Of a stretch of DNA of 64,000 bases, positions 8,441 through 17,660 are shown one piece after another; the first letter of the stretch is position 1, and the number at the start of each line of letters is the position of its first letter. Both the position numbers and the translations under genes were made by a program. The stretch comes from Domibacillus sp. DTU_2020_1001157_1_SI_ALB_TIR_016 (GTDB taxonomy: Bacteria; Bacillota; Bacilli; Bacillales; Domibacillaceae): positions 2,418,001 through 2,482,000 of the forward strand of contig NZ_CP135439.1 of assembly GCF_032341995.1 (NCBI RefSeq), given 5' to 3'. The notes under the pieces were generated by a model. The model did no database searches. It saw nothing but the letters and a program-made list of their open reading frames with translations, and had not been told where the DNA came from.

Positions 8441-8492
8441 TGAATGAATGGTCATTCATAAATATATAATAAAAAGGAAATCCGCAATACAA
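8441..8492 (-). promoter_or_regulatory. fadH promoter with FadR box
   Basis: TGAATGAATGGTCATTCA at 8441-8458 has 7-bp inverted arms and matches the B. subtilis FadR operator TGAATGANTANTCATTCA except in the central four bases. On the minus strand a possible -35 TTGTAT (8487-8492) and -10 TTATAT (8464-8469) with a 17-base spacer put the transcription start within the box, consistent with repression relieved by long-chain acyl-CoA. The -35 falls in the loop of the ppk terminator. Confidence 0.82.
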
Positions 8493-8508
8493 GTGGATTC
8501 CCTTTTTT
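8471..8508 (-). terminator. Terminator of the ppx-ppk operon (possibly bidirectional)
   Basis: GGAAATCC / GGATTCCC stem around an 11-base loop, flanked by A runs on one side and T runs on the other. It lies 3 bases beyond the ppk stop and separates ppk from fadH. Confidence 0.8.
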
Positions 8509-8511
8509 GTT

Positions 8512-10611
8512 TTATTCTTCGTCTTCCCTTAGCTGATAAACAGCCTGTAAACATTCAAGCTGGCTGTCAACATATATTTCATCTTTGTCACTGGCTACGT
8601 AATGGTAGTTTCCTTCATTGTCCTGATAGCGTGCTTTTGCTGTATCCGACAGCTGCAAATGCAAAAAGTCCGTCAGCCTGTTTTTTAATGTATGGTCTAG
8701 GATCGGGAATAAAATTTCCACCCGCTTAATCATATTGCGTGTCATCATATCTGCTGAAGAAAGGTAAATATTCCGTTCACTGTTATGATGGAAATAGTAA
8801 ATCCGGCTGTGCTCTAAAAAGCGGCCCACAATGCTGATTACCCGTATGTTTTCACTTACGCCGGGAATTCCCGGGCGCATACAGCAAATTCCACGGATGA
8901 TGCAGTCAATTTGCACCCCTGCGTTGGATGCTTCGTACAGCTTCATAATTAACCGTTTATCTGTTAAAGAATTCATCTTGGCAATAATCCGGCCGTTTCC
9001 ATACTTTTTGTGATTGTCAATTTCCTCATCAATGAGTTTTATAAATGCGTCTTGAATATCAAATGGAGCGACCACTAAGTGATTATATTTTGGTTTGTTC
9101 ATGTACCCGCTTAAATAATTGAAGAAATTCGTCGCATCTACGCCAAACTCTTTTTTAGATGTAATTAAGCCATGGTCCGTGTAAAGCTTTGCTGTTGCAT
9201 CGTTGTAATTACCTGTGCCGAGATGAACGAACCGTTCAATCTGGCCTGCTCGTTTCCGAACAACAAGCGTAATTTTACTATGCGTTTTCAAATTGTGCAT
9301 GCCATAGATCACATGACAGCCCGCTTTTTCCAGCTCTTTGGCCCATTGAACATTGTTTTCTTCATCGAATCGCGCTTTTAATTCAACGAGAACGGTAACT
9401 TGTTTTCCTTTTTCCGCTGCCCGTTTAAGCGACTCAATAATCGGTGAATCGCCGCTGACCCGGTAAAGCGTCATTTTAATCGCTAAAACGGTAGGATCAT
9501 CTGCCGCCTGCGAGATAAAATCCACTACCGGTTCGAATGATTCGTACGGGTGATAAAAAAGAATATCCTGCTGCAATACTCTTTCAAAAATATTTTCCCG
9601 GGAAGACAAATCGATTGGCAGCTGCGGAATAAACGTTTCATACGTCAGCCCTTCACGAAGCGTGCTCAGCTTTTTCGTAAAAGGAAACAAGAAAGTTAAA
9701 TCAATCGGGCCGTCTATTTCATAAACATCTTTAAAATGAATTTCAAGCTCTTCAAGCAGGTAGTCCAGTACATCCTGATCTAAATCCTGAGATTTAATTT
9801 CGAGCCGGACAGCGGCTCCCCATTTTCGCTTTTTTAATTCTTTTTCAATTTCAAGAAGCAAATCACGGGCGCCTTCTTCGTGAATTTCCATATCTGCATT
9901 GCGTGTAATCCGGAAAGTATTCACATTCTTCACAACATACCCTTGAAAGATACGGTCAATAAAATATTCTAATACGTCTTCAAGTAAAACAAATGTGCCG
10001 CCTTCCTCCGACGGCACTTCGATTGTACGTTCCAGCACTCCCGGCACCTGCACAATGGCTACGCGGTCCATTTCCGCTTCCGGCTCATCATTTTGCAGCA
10101 TCACAACTAAATTAAGTGATTTATTTAACAGCATTGGAAACGGGCGGTAAGCGTCAATGGCCATCGGTGTTAAAACAGGAAACACTTCATTGTCGAAGTA
10201 ATCAAGCAAAAAACGCTTTTGTTCATCCACCAGCTCAGCCGGCTTTTTCAACAAAAATCCTTCCTCTTTAAGAGCGGGAAGAATTTCCTCTCTTAATATC
10301 CTGTTTTGTGTTTCCACGAGCTCATGCGCTTTAATGCTGATCCGGTTCAGCTGCTGCTTGGGTGTCAGGCCCGCTTTGTTCTCAGGCTTATTAAAGCCTG
10401 CTTTTACTTGATCTTTTAAGCCGGCTACCCGTACCATAAAAAATTCATCTAAGTTTGAACTGAAGATCGCCAAAAATTTCATGCGTTCCAGCAAAGGATT
10501 GTTTAAATCCGATGATTCTTCCAACACACGTTTGTTAAAGTTAAGCCAGCTTAATTCTCGATTGTTGTAGTATCTCGGATTCGCTAAATCAATGGCTGTC
10601 TGCCTGCTCAT
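8512..10611 (-). CDS. ppk: Polyphosphate kinase Ppk (PPK1 family)
   Basis: 699-residue enzyme that reversibly polymerises the gamma-phosphate of ATP into polyphosphate. The N-terminal PPK_N domain has NRELSWLNFNKRVLEE; the two C-terminal phospholipase-D-like domains contain KTHSKITLVVR, holding the histidine expected to be autophosphorylated, and SERNIYLSSADMM. Length is normal for PPK1. ATG 10611 lies 14 bases after the ppx stop, so ppx and ppk form an operon in which polymer synthesis and breakdown are co-expressed. Confidence 0.95.
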   Translation of the reverse strand: MSRQTAIDLANPRYYNNRELSWLNFNKRVLEESSDLNNPLLERMKFLAIFSSNLDEFFMVRVAGLKDQVKAGFNKPENKAGLTPKQQLNRISIKAHELVETQNRILREEILPALKEEGFLLKKPAELVDEQKRFLLDYFDNEVFPVLTPMAIDAYRPFPMLLNKSLNLVVMLQNDEPEAEMDRVAIVQVPGVLERTIEVPSEEGGTFVLLEDVLEYFIDRIFQGYVVKNVNTFRITRNADMEIHEEGARDLLLEIEKELKKRKWGAAVRLEIKSQDLDQDVLDYLLEELEIHFKDVYEIDGPIDLTFLFPFTKKLSTLREGLTYETFIPQLPIDLSSRENIFERVLQQDILFYHPYESFEPVVDFISQAADDPTVLAIKMTLYRVSGDSPIIESLKRAAEKGKQVTVLVELKARFDEENNVQWAKELEKAGCHVIYGMHNLKTHSKITLVVRKRAGQIERFVHLGTGNYNDATAKLYTDHGLITSKKEFGVDATNFFNYLSGYMNKPKYNHLVVAPFDIQDAFIKLIDEEIDNHKKYGNGRIIAKMNSLTDKRLIMKLYEASNAGVQIDCIIRGICCMRPGIPGVSENIRVISIVGRFLEHSRIYYFHHNSERNIYLSSADMMTRNMIKRVEILFPILDHTLKNRLTDFLHLQLSDTAKARYQDNEGNYHYVASDKDEIYVDSQLECLQAVYQLREDEE

Positions 10612-10625
10612 CGGACTCCCCCATT

Positions 10626-12161
10626 TCAGTTTTCTTTAATTTGTTTAAATTCTATCTGAATGTCTGTCTGCAAGGCTTTTTCTAAATGGCGTTTTTGTTT
10701 ATCGCTTTGGTAGCGTTCAGCGAGCTCGCTTCCTTCACAATAAACCGTAATAACAATATGATCATGTTTTCTTTTCACACCTAGATCGCTGACAATGCTT
10801 CGCTTTGAGCTGTTTAAGCTAAAACAAAGCTTAAGCAGGGCGCCGTACTCCCGCATTTTTTGGATGTCCTCTTTGGTGAACCAGCCGTCGAACTGCTCTA
10901 AATATTGCTTGAGTGTCGAATTATTTGTAAAGGAAGCGACCAAAGAAATATATGCTTTCTCTCGATGGGTAAAGCCGTCAAACATGGAGTTAAGCAGAAG
11001 ATAAAAGGTATGCCGGCTTTTTGCATTCGATGATATGTATTCACCGAGATAAAACAAAGCCGCTGCTTGTTCAATCATAAACCGCTCTTTGTTCGTGACC
11101 TTTAAAATCTGTTCCTGTTCAAAACCGCGAAGCATATTTTGAGTCAGCTTCATCATTTGGTAATGATGATTTTCATCATGGCCATAAACAGTTAACAGTC
11201 TTTTCACGCCGTTTCGTTTTACATCTTCTGCTGTGTCCCAATTGCTGTTTTTCGCCCGCTCCAGCATGATTCCATCCCGAAGCCCCCGGGAGCTGACCAG
11301 CATTCTTTTCGCTTTTGTATGTATAGTCAGCTGATAAAAGACTTCAATAGCCGGCAAAATTAAATCAGCGCGCTCATTTGAAAGACCATCCACTTTCTCA
11401 AGCTCTGTGTATGAAAGCGGAGAAAGCTCGGTGCGCAGCTGTTCAAGAGCTTCTGCAGACAGCTCATAGCCGTGTACGCCAAGAGGCGGATAATTTTCTT
11501 TTAGCTGCTGGACATTCGCCAAGTTGCGCGCGCTGCCGCCCACAGCCGTAATCATGCCGTCCGGTGCTTCACCAAGCCAATCGAATTTTTCAAGCTCTCC
11601 TTGAATAAACTCAGCCATTCGTTTCTGCTCTTTCGGCTTCATTCGGTCTTCTGGGATAAACTGTTCTTTAAGGGAGACTACGCCAAAAGGAAAGCTGAAA
11701 AAATGTTTCAATTTTCTGTTTCTATAAAGTGTAATTTCTGTACTGCCTCCGCCGATATCAATCGTCAGTCCATTATCAGCCGGCATTGTTTTCAAAACGG
11801 CTGACAGCCCGTAAGAAGCTTCTTCCTCTCCCGACAGCAGCCGGATATGAAATCCCGTTTCTTCCTTGACTCTTTCAATAATGGCATCCCGGTTTGATGC
11901 CTGTCTTATAGCAGCTGTTGCAGTACATTCTACCTCTGTTACCTCGTAGTAACGGAGAACTTCTTTGAAATTGAGCAGTGCTTCAAGCAGCAGCCGGACA
12001 CCTTCATCGCTCATTTCACTTTTTTCATTTAAAAAGTGCCGAAGCCTGAGAGGTGCTTTTACATTTCGAAATTCCTCAATCGCTGACCCTTGCTCTTTAT
12101 ATAAAACCAGACGGACTGTATTGGATCCAATGTCAATAATGCCTGTTTTGGTTTGCATCAC
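10626..12161 (-). CDS. ppx: Exopolyphosphatase Ppx (Ppx/GppA family)
   Basis: 511 residues. The ASKHA-fold phosphatase motifs are clear: GIIDIGSNTVRLVL at the N-terminus, GEEEASYGLSAV, and the glycine-rich LTIDIGGGSTEITL (about residues 135-150). A C-terminal HD-like region follows, giving the full ~510-residue Ppx architecture rather than the ~300-residue short form. It releases orthophosphate from polyphosphate and may also act on pppGpp. First gene of the ppx-ppk operon; ATG 12161 is divergent from ykyB. Confidence 0.93.
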   Translation of the reverse strand: MMQTKTGIIDIGSNTVRLVLYKEQGSAIEEFRNVKAPLRLRHFLNEKSEMSDEGVRLLLEALLNFKEVLRYYEVTEVECTATAAIRQASNRDAIIERVKEETGFHIRLLSGEEEASYGLSAVLKTMPADNGLTIDIGGGSTEITLYRNRKLKHFFSFPFGVVSLKEQFIPEDRMKPKEQKRMAEFIQGELEKFDWLGEAPDGMITAVGGSARNLANVQQLKENYPPLGVHGYELSAEALEQLRTELSPLSYTELEKVDGLSNERADLILPAIEVFYQLTIHTKAKRMLVSSRGLRDGIMLERAKNSNWDTAEDVKRNGVKRLLTVYGHDENHHYQMMKLTQNMLRGFEQEQILKVTNKERFMIEQAAALFYLGEYISSNAKSRHTFYLLLNSMFDGFTHREKAYISLVASFTNNSTLKQYLEQFDGWFTKEDIQKMREYGALLKLCFSLNSSKRSIVSDLGVKRKHDHIVITVYCEGSELAERYQSDKQKRHLEKALQTDIQIEFKQIKEN

Positions 12162-12252
12162 AGTGATTCCCGCTTTCTTTTTTTATTCATTTTCCCCTTT
12201 AAATATACCATGCAAACCACCATGAATGCTTCCAAATCACGGTTAAACAGTA

Positions 12253-12258
12253 TATAAT
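12253..12258 (+). promoter_or_regulatory. Likely -10 element of ykyB
   Basis: A TATAAT hexamer lies 33 bases upstream of the TTG start, in the 129-base gap between the divergent ppx and ykyB genes. The matching -35 (TTCCAA, 17-base spacer) is poor. Confidence 0.45.
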
Positions 12259-12290
12259 GAGAGAAAATGAGGACGAAAGGAGTCACTACA

Positions 12291-12755
12291 TTGAGCAAAA
12301 AATCTGAACCCTTCACCGAACCTTCATCCGAAGAGACCCTCGCCAAAGCCATTTTCACGGTTAACCGCCATGCAAAAACGGCTACAAACCCAAAATATCT
12401 ATATGCGCTGAAAAAATGCGCCCTCCTGAAGATGATCAAGGAAGGCAAAGCAGAAAAAAAAGGCCTTCACTTTTCCCGAAATCCTAAAAACAGCCGGCAG
12501 CAGTCGGATGTGCTTGTTTCATGCGGTGAATACACCTTTCATATGCCGCCTTGTAAAGAAGACTTTACTTTATTGCCGCACCTAGGGCGGTTAAGCGAAC
12601 AAATACGCAACCCCCGCTGTTCCATGGGGCTGTCTAAAGCAAAAAGTATTCTTGAGGCGTATACGGGTATGAAAGAAAAAGAAACAAAGCCGAAGCCTCC
12701 CGGTCAGAAAAAGTACACAAAGCCGGTGTTTAAACCGCTTGGTCAGTCATATTAA
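12291..12755 (+). CDS. ykyB: YkyB family protein
   Basis: 154 residues from a TTG start. Segments such as TVNRHAKTATNPKYLYALKK, GLHFSRNP and KPVFKPLGQSY match B. subtilis YkyB. Basic cytoplasmic protein of unknown function, conserved in Bacillaceae next to cheV. TTG 12291 is chosen because AAAGGAG lies 8 bases upstream; the ATG eight codons earlier at 12267 has no ribosome site. Convergent with cheV, sharing a bidirectional terminator. Confidence 0.88.
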   Translation: MSKKSEPFTEPSSEETLAKAIFTVNRHAKTATNPKYLYALKKCALLKMIKEGKAEKKGLHFSRNPKNSRQQSDVLVSCGEYTFHMPPCKEDFTLLPHLGRLSEQIRNPRCSMGLSKAKSILEAYTGMKEKETKPKPPGQKKYTKPVFKPLGQSY

Positions 12756-12761
12756 GAACGA

Positions 12762-12792
12762 AAAGGACGCCGCTGACAAGCAAGCGTCCTTT
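12762..12792. terminator. Bidirectional terminator between ykyB and cheV
   Basis: AAAGGACGC / GCGTCCTTT inverted repeat (12762-12770 and 12784-12792) with a 13-base loop and T-rich flank, placed between the convergent ykyB and cheV stop codons. Confidence 0.85.
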
Positions 12793-12795
12793 CTT

Positions 12796-13698
12796 TTATA
12801 GGGCAAGTTCATCAATATACTGAACAAGACGGGCAATTTCCGGCTTGCTCACCTGCGCATCGGCACCTACTCCTGTACCCTTGTGGCGAAGCTCGTCGGT
12901 AATTAATGAAGAAAAAATAATGACTGGAAGTTTTTTCAAAACAGGATGATCTTTGATCCGTCTTGTTAAATGGTGTCCGTCCATTTTTGGCATTTCAATA
13001 TCTGTAACAATCAGCTGCACTTTTTCCAATGTATTTTCCTGTTCAAGTGTCGATTCTAAATAATCGAGGGCAATCTGACCGTTTTCAAAAAACTCAACCC
13101 GTTCATATCCCGCTTCCACCAGCGTATCGTGAAGCAGCTTGCGGAGCAGCGGTGAGTCCTCTGCCACAATAATTTGTTTTTCGGACCGCTCACGCTTGCC
13201 CAGGCTTCGAATTTGATCCACGTGAATGCCGGAGTGCGGATTAATATCTACGACAATTTTTTCAAAGTCGATCAACAAAATCATCGTTTCATTGATTTTG
13301 ATCACGCCGATAATTTGATTGTTGCCTCCCTGATACATTTCAGACGGCTTTTCGATATCATTCCAGGAAATACGGTGAATGCGCGTCACGTTTTGAACGT
13401 GAAAAACCACTTTTTGCTGGTTAAACTCTGTTACAATGTATTTATCCATCTGGCCATTTTGAGATGGCTGCAGGCCCAGCACTTTTGCCATATCAATCAC
13501 TGGCAGCACCTCGCCACGAAGCTGAATAATGCCTTCAATGTGAGAGTGGGCATGTGGGATAAAAGTAATAGGCATGGGCTGAATAATTTCTTTTACTTTC
13601 ATCACATTAATCCCATATTTATTGCCTTGAACTTCAAATTCCACAATTTCAAGTTCATTTGTTCCAGATTCAAGTAAAATTCCATAATCATTTGTCAT
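12796..13698 (-). CDS. cheV: Chemotaxis coupling/adaptation protein CheV
   Basis: 300 residues: a CheW-like domain (about 10-155) followed by a response-regulator receiver domain (about 172-295). The receiver shows the acidic pair region IVAEDSPLLRKLL, the phospho-acceptor Asp in IVTDIEMPKMDG, and the conserved Lys in AQVSKPE. CheV couples chemoreceptors to CheA and contributes to adaptation. Next to ykyB and patA as in B. subtilis. No other chemotaxis genes are in the window. Confidence 0.95.
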   Translation of the reverse strand: MTNDYGILLESGTNELEIVEFEVQGNKYGINVMKVKEIIQPMPITFIPHAHSHIEGIIQLRGEVLPVIDMAKVLGLQPSQNGQMDKYIVTEFNQQKVVFHVQNVTRIHRISWNDIEKPSEMYQGGNNQIIGVIKINETMILLIDFEKIVVDINPHSGIHVDQIRSLGKRERSEKQIIVAEDSPLLRKLLHDTLVEAGYERVEFFENGQIALDYLESTLEQENTLEKVQLIVTDIEMPKMDGHHLTRRIKDHPVLKKLPVIIFSSLITDELRHKGTGVGADAQVSKPEIARLVQYIDELAL

Positions 13699-13842
13699 AA
13701 GTCATAAGTCCCCTTGCTTTTTTATTTTACTATATCACGAATGAAAAAATTGTCGATGCTTGAAAAGTTTATAATTCTTTAATATTTAATTGAAAAATTT
13801 ACATTATAATAATATTAGATAAGAAAAAAAGGTGGTTTACAA

Positions 13843-14994
13843 ATGGAACATCGATTGAACACACGTGTGAAAAGCATTGAAATTTCGGGTATCCGCAAGT
13901 TTTATAACCTGGTCGGTACTCAGGAAGGGATGATTTCTCTTACGATCGGCCAGCCGGATTTTTACACTCCTGACCATGTAAAAGAAGCCGGTATCCGTGC
14001 TATCGAGCAAAACGCGACCGTGTATACGCCAAACAGCGGTCTGTCTGAGCTAAAAGAAGCTGCTGTCCGTTTTTATAAGGAAAAGTATGGAGTCTCTTAC
14101 AGTGCGGACACTGAAGTGATTGTGACCGTTGGCGCAAGCCAGGCGATCGACATTGCACTGCGGGCTGCTCTGGAACCGGGTGATGAAGTGATTCTTCCAG
14201 GTCCTGTTTACCCCGGTTATGAGCCCATTATTCACTTATGCGGTGCCAAGCCGGTGATGGTAAATGTAACCGATAATGATTTTCGCATGACTGCCGACAA
14301 AATCGAGCCATACATATCAAAAAAAACAAAAGTGATCGTTCTTCCTTATCCTTCAAATCCGACTGGCGTCAGCTTAACGGAACAGGAGCTTCAAGATATT
14401 GCGGCGCTGGCAAAAAGATATGAGCTTTTCGTTTTAGCAGACGAAATTTACAGCGAAATTGTGTATGAACGTCCTCACGTTTCCATTGCGTCCTTTTTGC
14501 CGGAACAAACGATTGTCGTAAACGGCTTGTCCAAGTCACATGCGATGACCGGCTGGCGGATTGGGCTTTTATTTGCGCCGCAGTCTATTACACAGCACAT
14601 TTTAAAAGTCCATCAGTACAACGTCTCCTGCGCTTCTTCTGTTTCCCAAAAAGCAGCGGTTGCCGCCCTGACCGACGGCATGAATGATGCGCTGCCTATG
14701 CGCAGCGAATACCAAAAGCGGCGTGATTTCACCTTTGAGAAACTGCAGGAGCTCGGACTAGAAACGGTCAAACCTGATGGTGCCTTTTACTTTTTTGTAA
14801 AAGTACCTACAGCTTATATCGGCTCTTCTTTTGATTTTTGTTTAACTTTAGCTCAAAAATATAAAGTAGCGGTTGTGCCCGGCAGTGCTTTTTCTGATGC
14901 AGGGGAAGGCTGGTTCCGTTTGTCTTATGCATGCAGTGTTGAGGAAATTGAAGAAGGGCTGCGGCGGATCGAGCAATTTTTAAGAACACTTTAA
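13843..14994 (+). CDS. patA: PLP-dependent aminotransferase PatA (class I/II)
   Basis: 383 residues; fold-type I aminotransferase. The PLP lysine is in VVNGLSKSHAMTGWRIG, with YPSNPTG, LADEIYSE and a C-terminal arginine in WFRLSYA. Matches the PatA group (B. subtilis PatA acts as an N-acetyl-L,L-diaminopimelate aminotransferase in lysine synthesis), so that role is inferred. ATG 13843 follows AAAGGTGG. Divergent from cheV across an AT-rich 144-base gap holding TATAAT-like elements. Followed by a strong terminator. Confidence 0.88.
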   Translation: MEHRLNTRVKSIEISGIRKFYNLVGTQEGMISLTIGQPDFYTPDHVKEAGIRAIEQNATVYTPNSGLSELKEAAVRFYKEKYGVSYSADTEVIVTVGASQAIDIALRAALEPGDEVILPGPVYPGYEPIIHLCGAKPVMVNVTDNDFRMTADKIEPYISKKTKVIVLPYPSNPTGVSLTEQELQDIAALAKRYELFVLADEIYSEIVYERPHVSIASFLPEQTIVVNGLSKSHAMTGWRIGLLFAPQSITQHILKVHQYNVSCASSVSQKAAVAALTDGMNDALPMRSEYQKRRDFTFEKLQELGLETVKPDGAFYFFVKVPTAYIGSSFDFCLTLAQKYKVAVVPGSAFSDAGEGWFRLSYACSVEEIEEGLRRIEQFLRTL

Positions 14995-15000
14995 TGAATA

Positions 15001-15034
15001 AAGCAGAGGCTGTGATGCAGCCTCTGCTTTTTTT
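15001..15034 (+). terminator. Terminator of patA
   Basis: Perfect 12-bp stem AAGCAGAGGCTG / CAGCCTCTGCTT with a 5-base loop and a following T run. Confidence 0.92.
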
Positions 15035-15036
15035 CA

Positions 15037-15068
15037 TAAAAAAAAGCCCGGACAGCGATCGCCCGGGC
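15037..15068 (-). terminator. Terminator of ptsHI
   Basis: GCCCGG stem with an 11-12 base loop, followed on the minus strand by eight T. It lies 77 bases beyond the ptsI stop. Confidence 0.75.
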
Positions 15069-15144
15069 AAAAAGTGAGAGAAATGGAGAATGAAAAACTG
15101 GTTACGTTTATATCATTCCCGTTTTTTCTACTTTTACACCTTTT

Positions 15145-16866
15145 TTATGAATTTTTTTTGATGGATTGAACAAGTTCTACAACTTCTTCAGCTGTTGACA
15201 TTTGGATTGCTTTTGCTGCCAGCTCTTCCATGTCTGCTTTTGACAAATGTTTCATTTGCGCACGTGCTTTTAGGATGGATGTGGCACTCATTGAGAATTC
15301 ATCAAGGCCTAGACCTAAAAGTAATGGAATCGCTGTTTCATCTCCGGCCATTTCACCGCACATGCCAGCCCATTTGCCTTCTTTGTGCGCCGCTTCAATA
15401 ACCATTTTAACAAGACGCAGAATAGACGGATTGTACGGCTGGTACAAGTAAGATACACGTTCGTTCATACGGTCTGCCGCCATTGTGTATTGAATCAAGT
15501 CGTTTGTGCCAATTGAGAAAAAGTCTACTTCTTTTGCAAACAAGTCAGCAATAACAGCTGTTGATGGAATTTCCACCATGATGCCAAGCTCGATGTGTTC
15601 TGCAATGCTTACGCCTTCTGCTTCAAGTTTTGCACGCTCTTCTAAAAGAACGGCTTTTGCCTGGCGGAATTCGTTTACGGTCGCAATCATCGGGAACATG
15701 ATTTTCAAGTTTCCATAAATGCTCGCACGAAGCAGAGCACGAAGCTGCGTACGGAAAATATCCTGCTCTTCTAAGCAAAGACGAATCGCACGGAAACCAA
15801 GGAATGGGTTCATTTCATGCGGCAGGTTCAAGTATGGAAGCTCTTTATCACCGCCGATATCCAATGTGCGAACAACGACCGGTTTGCCTTCCATGCCTTC
15901 TAAAACAGCTTTGTAAGATTCAAATTGCTCTTCTTCTGTAGGCAGGTTATCGCGGCCCATGTATAAAAATTCTGTACGGTACAAGCCAACGCCTTCTCCG
16001 CCGTTTGCTTTTACCCCTTCAAGGTCTGCAGGCGTCCCAATGTTAGCCGCAAGCTCAACGTGGCGGCCGTCCGCTGTAACCGTTTGTTCGTTTACAAGCT
16101 TCGCCCATTCCGCTTTTTGCTGCGCGTATGCTTCTGCACGTTTTTTGTATTCTGCTGCTACTTCTTCTGTCGGGTTAATGTGTACTTCCCCTTGAAGACC
16201 GTCAATGATAATCATGTCACCGTTTTGAATATCTGTTGTTGCATTTTTCGTTCCAACAACCGCTGGAATTTCCAATGAACGTGCCATGATCGCAGAGTGC
16301 GACGTACGGCCGCCGATATCTGTTGTAAATCCTTTAACGAATTCACGGTTCAGCTGAGCGGTCATAGAAGGCGTTAAATCTTCTGCAACGACAACGACCT
16401 CCTCTGCAATCAAAGCAGGTGCTGGAAGATCTACACCAAGAAGCGCTGCCAATACACGTTTTGTTACGTCTTTAATATCTGCTGCGCGCTCTTTCATGTA
16501 TTCATTATCCATCGCTTCAAACATGCCGATAAACATGTTTGCTGTTTCTTGAAGCGCGTATTCTGCATTCACAGACTCTGATTTAATTTTGTCTTCAATC
16601 GGTCCAGTAAGTTCTGGATCGTTTAACACAAGCAGGTGAGCTTCGAAAATAGCCGCTTTATCGTCTCCTAAATCCTTGCGTGCTTTTTCTTTGATTACTT
16701 CAAGTTCTGCTTCTGATTTTTTCAACGCTGCGCGGAAACGCTCCGCTTCAGCTGCAGCATCTGCTATATCCTTTTTCTCAACTGTTAAGTCTGGTTCCAT
16801 TAAGCGGTAAGCTTTTGCAAATGAAATTCCGTCTGATGCGCCAATTCCTTTTAATATCGCTGCCAT
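15145..16866 (-). CDS. ptsI: PTS enzyme I
   Basis: 573 residues, full length. Phosphoenolpyruvate-protein phosphotransferase that autophosphorylates on the histidine in [13 protein letters not shown] and passes the phosphate to HPr. The PEP-binding barrel shows [26 protein letters not shown] and GMCGEMAGD. The gene begins 2 bases after the ptsH stop, indicating translational coupling. It would energise the TreP transporter encoded at 6-7.5 kb. Confidence 0.97.
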   Translation of the reverse strand: MAAILKGIGASDGISFAKAYRLMEPDLTVEKKDIADAAAEAERFRAALKKSEAELEVIKEKARKDLGDDKAAIFEAHLLVLNDPELTGPIEDKIKSESVNAEYALQETANMFIGMFEAMDNEYMKERAADIKDVTKRVLAALLGVDLPAPALIAEEVVVVAEDLTPSMTAQLNREFVKGFTTDIGGRTSHSAIMARSLEIPAVVGTKNATTDIQNGDMIIIDGLQGEVHINPTEEVAAEYKKRAEAYAQQKAEWAKLVNEQTVTADGRHVELAANIGTPADLEGVKANGGEGVGLYRTEFLYMGRDNLPTEEEQFESYKAVLEGMEGKPVVVRTLDIGGDKELPYLNLPHEMNPFLGFRAIRLCLEEQDIFRTQLRALLRASIYGNLKIMFPMIATVNEFRQAKAVLLEERAKLEAEGVSIAEHIELGIMVEIPSTAVIADLFAKEVDFFSIGTNDLIQYTMAADRMNERVSYLYQPYNPSILRLVKMVIEAAHKEGKWAGMCGEMAGDETAIPLLLGLGLDEFSMSATSILKARAQMKHLSKADMEELAAKAIQMSTAEEVVELVQSIKKNS

Positions 16867-16868
16867 TA

Positions 16869-17135
16869 TTAGTTTGCCAGCCCTTCGTTTTGGAGTAGTG
16901 TTTCAATCGCTTGGAGTGCAGCTTCTTCATCACTGCCTTCTGCTGAAATCGTAATTTCAGCACCTTTGCCGATTCCAAGTGACATTACACCCATGATGGA
17001 TTTTAAGTTCACTGTTTTACCGTTAAATTCAAGATTTATATCGCTTGAGAATTTGCTTGCTGTTTGAACAAGCAGCGTTGCAGGACGTGCATGAATGCCT
17101 GTGTCTGCTGTTACTGTAAAAGTTTTTTTCGACAT
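16869..17135 (-). CDS. ptsH: Phosphocarrier protein HPr
   Basis: 88 residues, the canonical HPr size. His15 in [10 protein letters not shown] is the enzyme I phosphorylation site and Ser46 in [12 protein letters not shown] is the HPr kinase site used in CcpA-dependent catabolite repression. ATG 17135 follows AAGGAGAGACG; an upstream in-frame extension has no ribosome site. The cre-like sites in this window (darB, treP) would be read by CcpA with HPr-Ser46-P. Confidence 0.97.
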   Translation of the reverse strand: MSKKTFTVTADTGIHARPATLLVQTASKFSSDINLEFNGKTVNLKSIMGVMSLGIGKGAEITISAEGSDEEAALQAIETLLQNEGLAN

Positions 17136-17169
17136 GGATCGTCTCTCCTTCATACATTTTTCTTCATAG

Positions 17170-17198
17170 AGAATAGCATTAAATTTCATTTCTCTCAA
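17170..17198 (-). promoter_or_regulatory. ptsHI promoter
   Basis: Minus-strand -35 TTGAGA (17193-17198) and -10 TATTCT (17170-17175) with a 17-base spacer, about 35 bases upstream of the ptsH start. No ptsG or antiterminator leader precedes ptsH here. Confidence 0.65.
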
Positions 17199-17279
17199 CG
17201 ATCGAGTTTTTTCAAGTTGCTGCTTCTCCCTTTATCTTTTAAAATAGACAAATATAGACAAGTGTAAGGAGTTTTTGGC

Positions 17280-17660
17280 ATGTATTATAAAAGACAAGAA
17301 GCGTTTCGCTATGCTTTTTCCGAATCAATTCCAGCGGTTTGCGAAGTATTCGAGTCCACCGGTCCAGATGAAAGAAAAAAAGTTCAATCGTTTGATGCTT
17401 TTATCCTTGATATCAGCCCCAGTGGATTAAAAGCGGCTTCAAAAGAGGCTCTTGACCCAGCAGCCGCTCCGATTCTCGTTTTTACTTTTGAGCTGGCTGG
17501 TACGCTTATTTCTTTTCCAGGAAAAATAATTCGGCAGCGACAAGCCGGCAGTGTATATCACTACGGTGTTCAAAGCGACGGAAACGAAGCATTGAAAAAC
17601 CAAATTATTGACTCGCTTAAAAGGTACACGAAAGAGCAATTGAAAAAGTCGAAACGTTAA
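17280..17660 (+). CDS. PilZ-domain protein
   Basis: 126 residues, essentially a lone PilZ domain: the N-terminal basic motif YKRQEAFRY and the downstream DISPSG (D/NxSxxG) are the two signatures that bind c-di-GMP. Predicted cytoplasmic c-di-GMP receptor; downstream target unknown. The first motif is not a textbook RxxxR, so binding should not be taken for granted. ATG 17280 follows AAGGAG. The stop overlaps the convergent SDR stop by four bases (17657-17660), so no terminator separates them. Confidence 0.82.
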   Translation: MYYKRQEAFRYAFSESIPAVCEVFESTGPDERKKVQSFDAFILDISPSGLKAASKEALDPAAAPILVFTFELAGTLISFPGKIIRQRQAGSVYHYGVQSDGNEALKNQIIDSLKRYTKEQLKKSKR

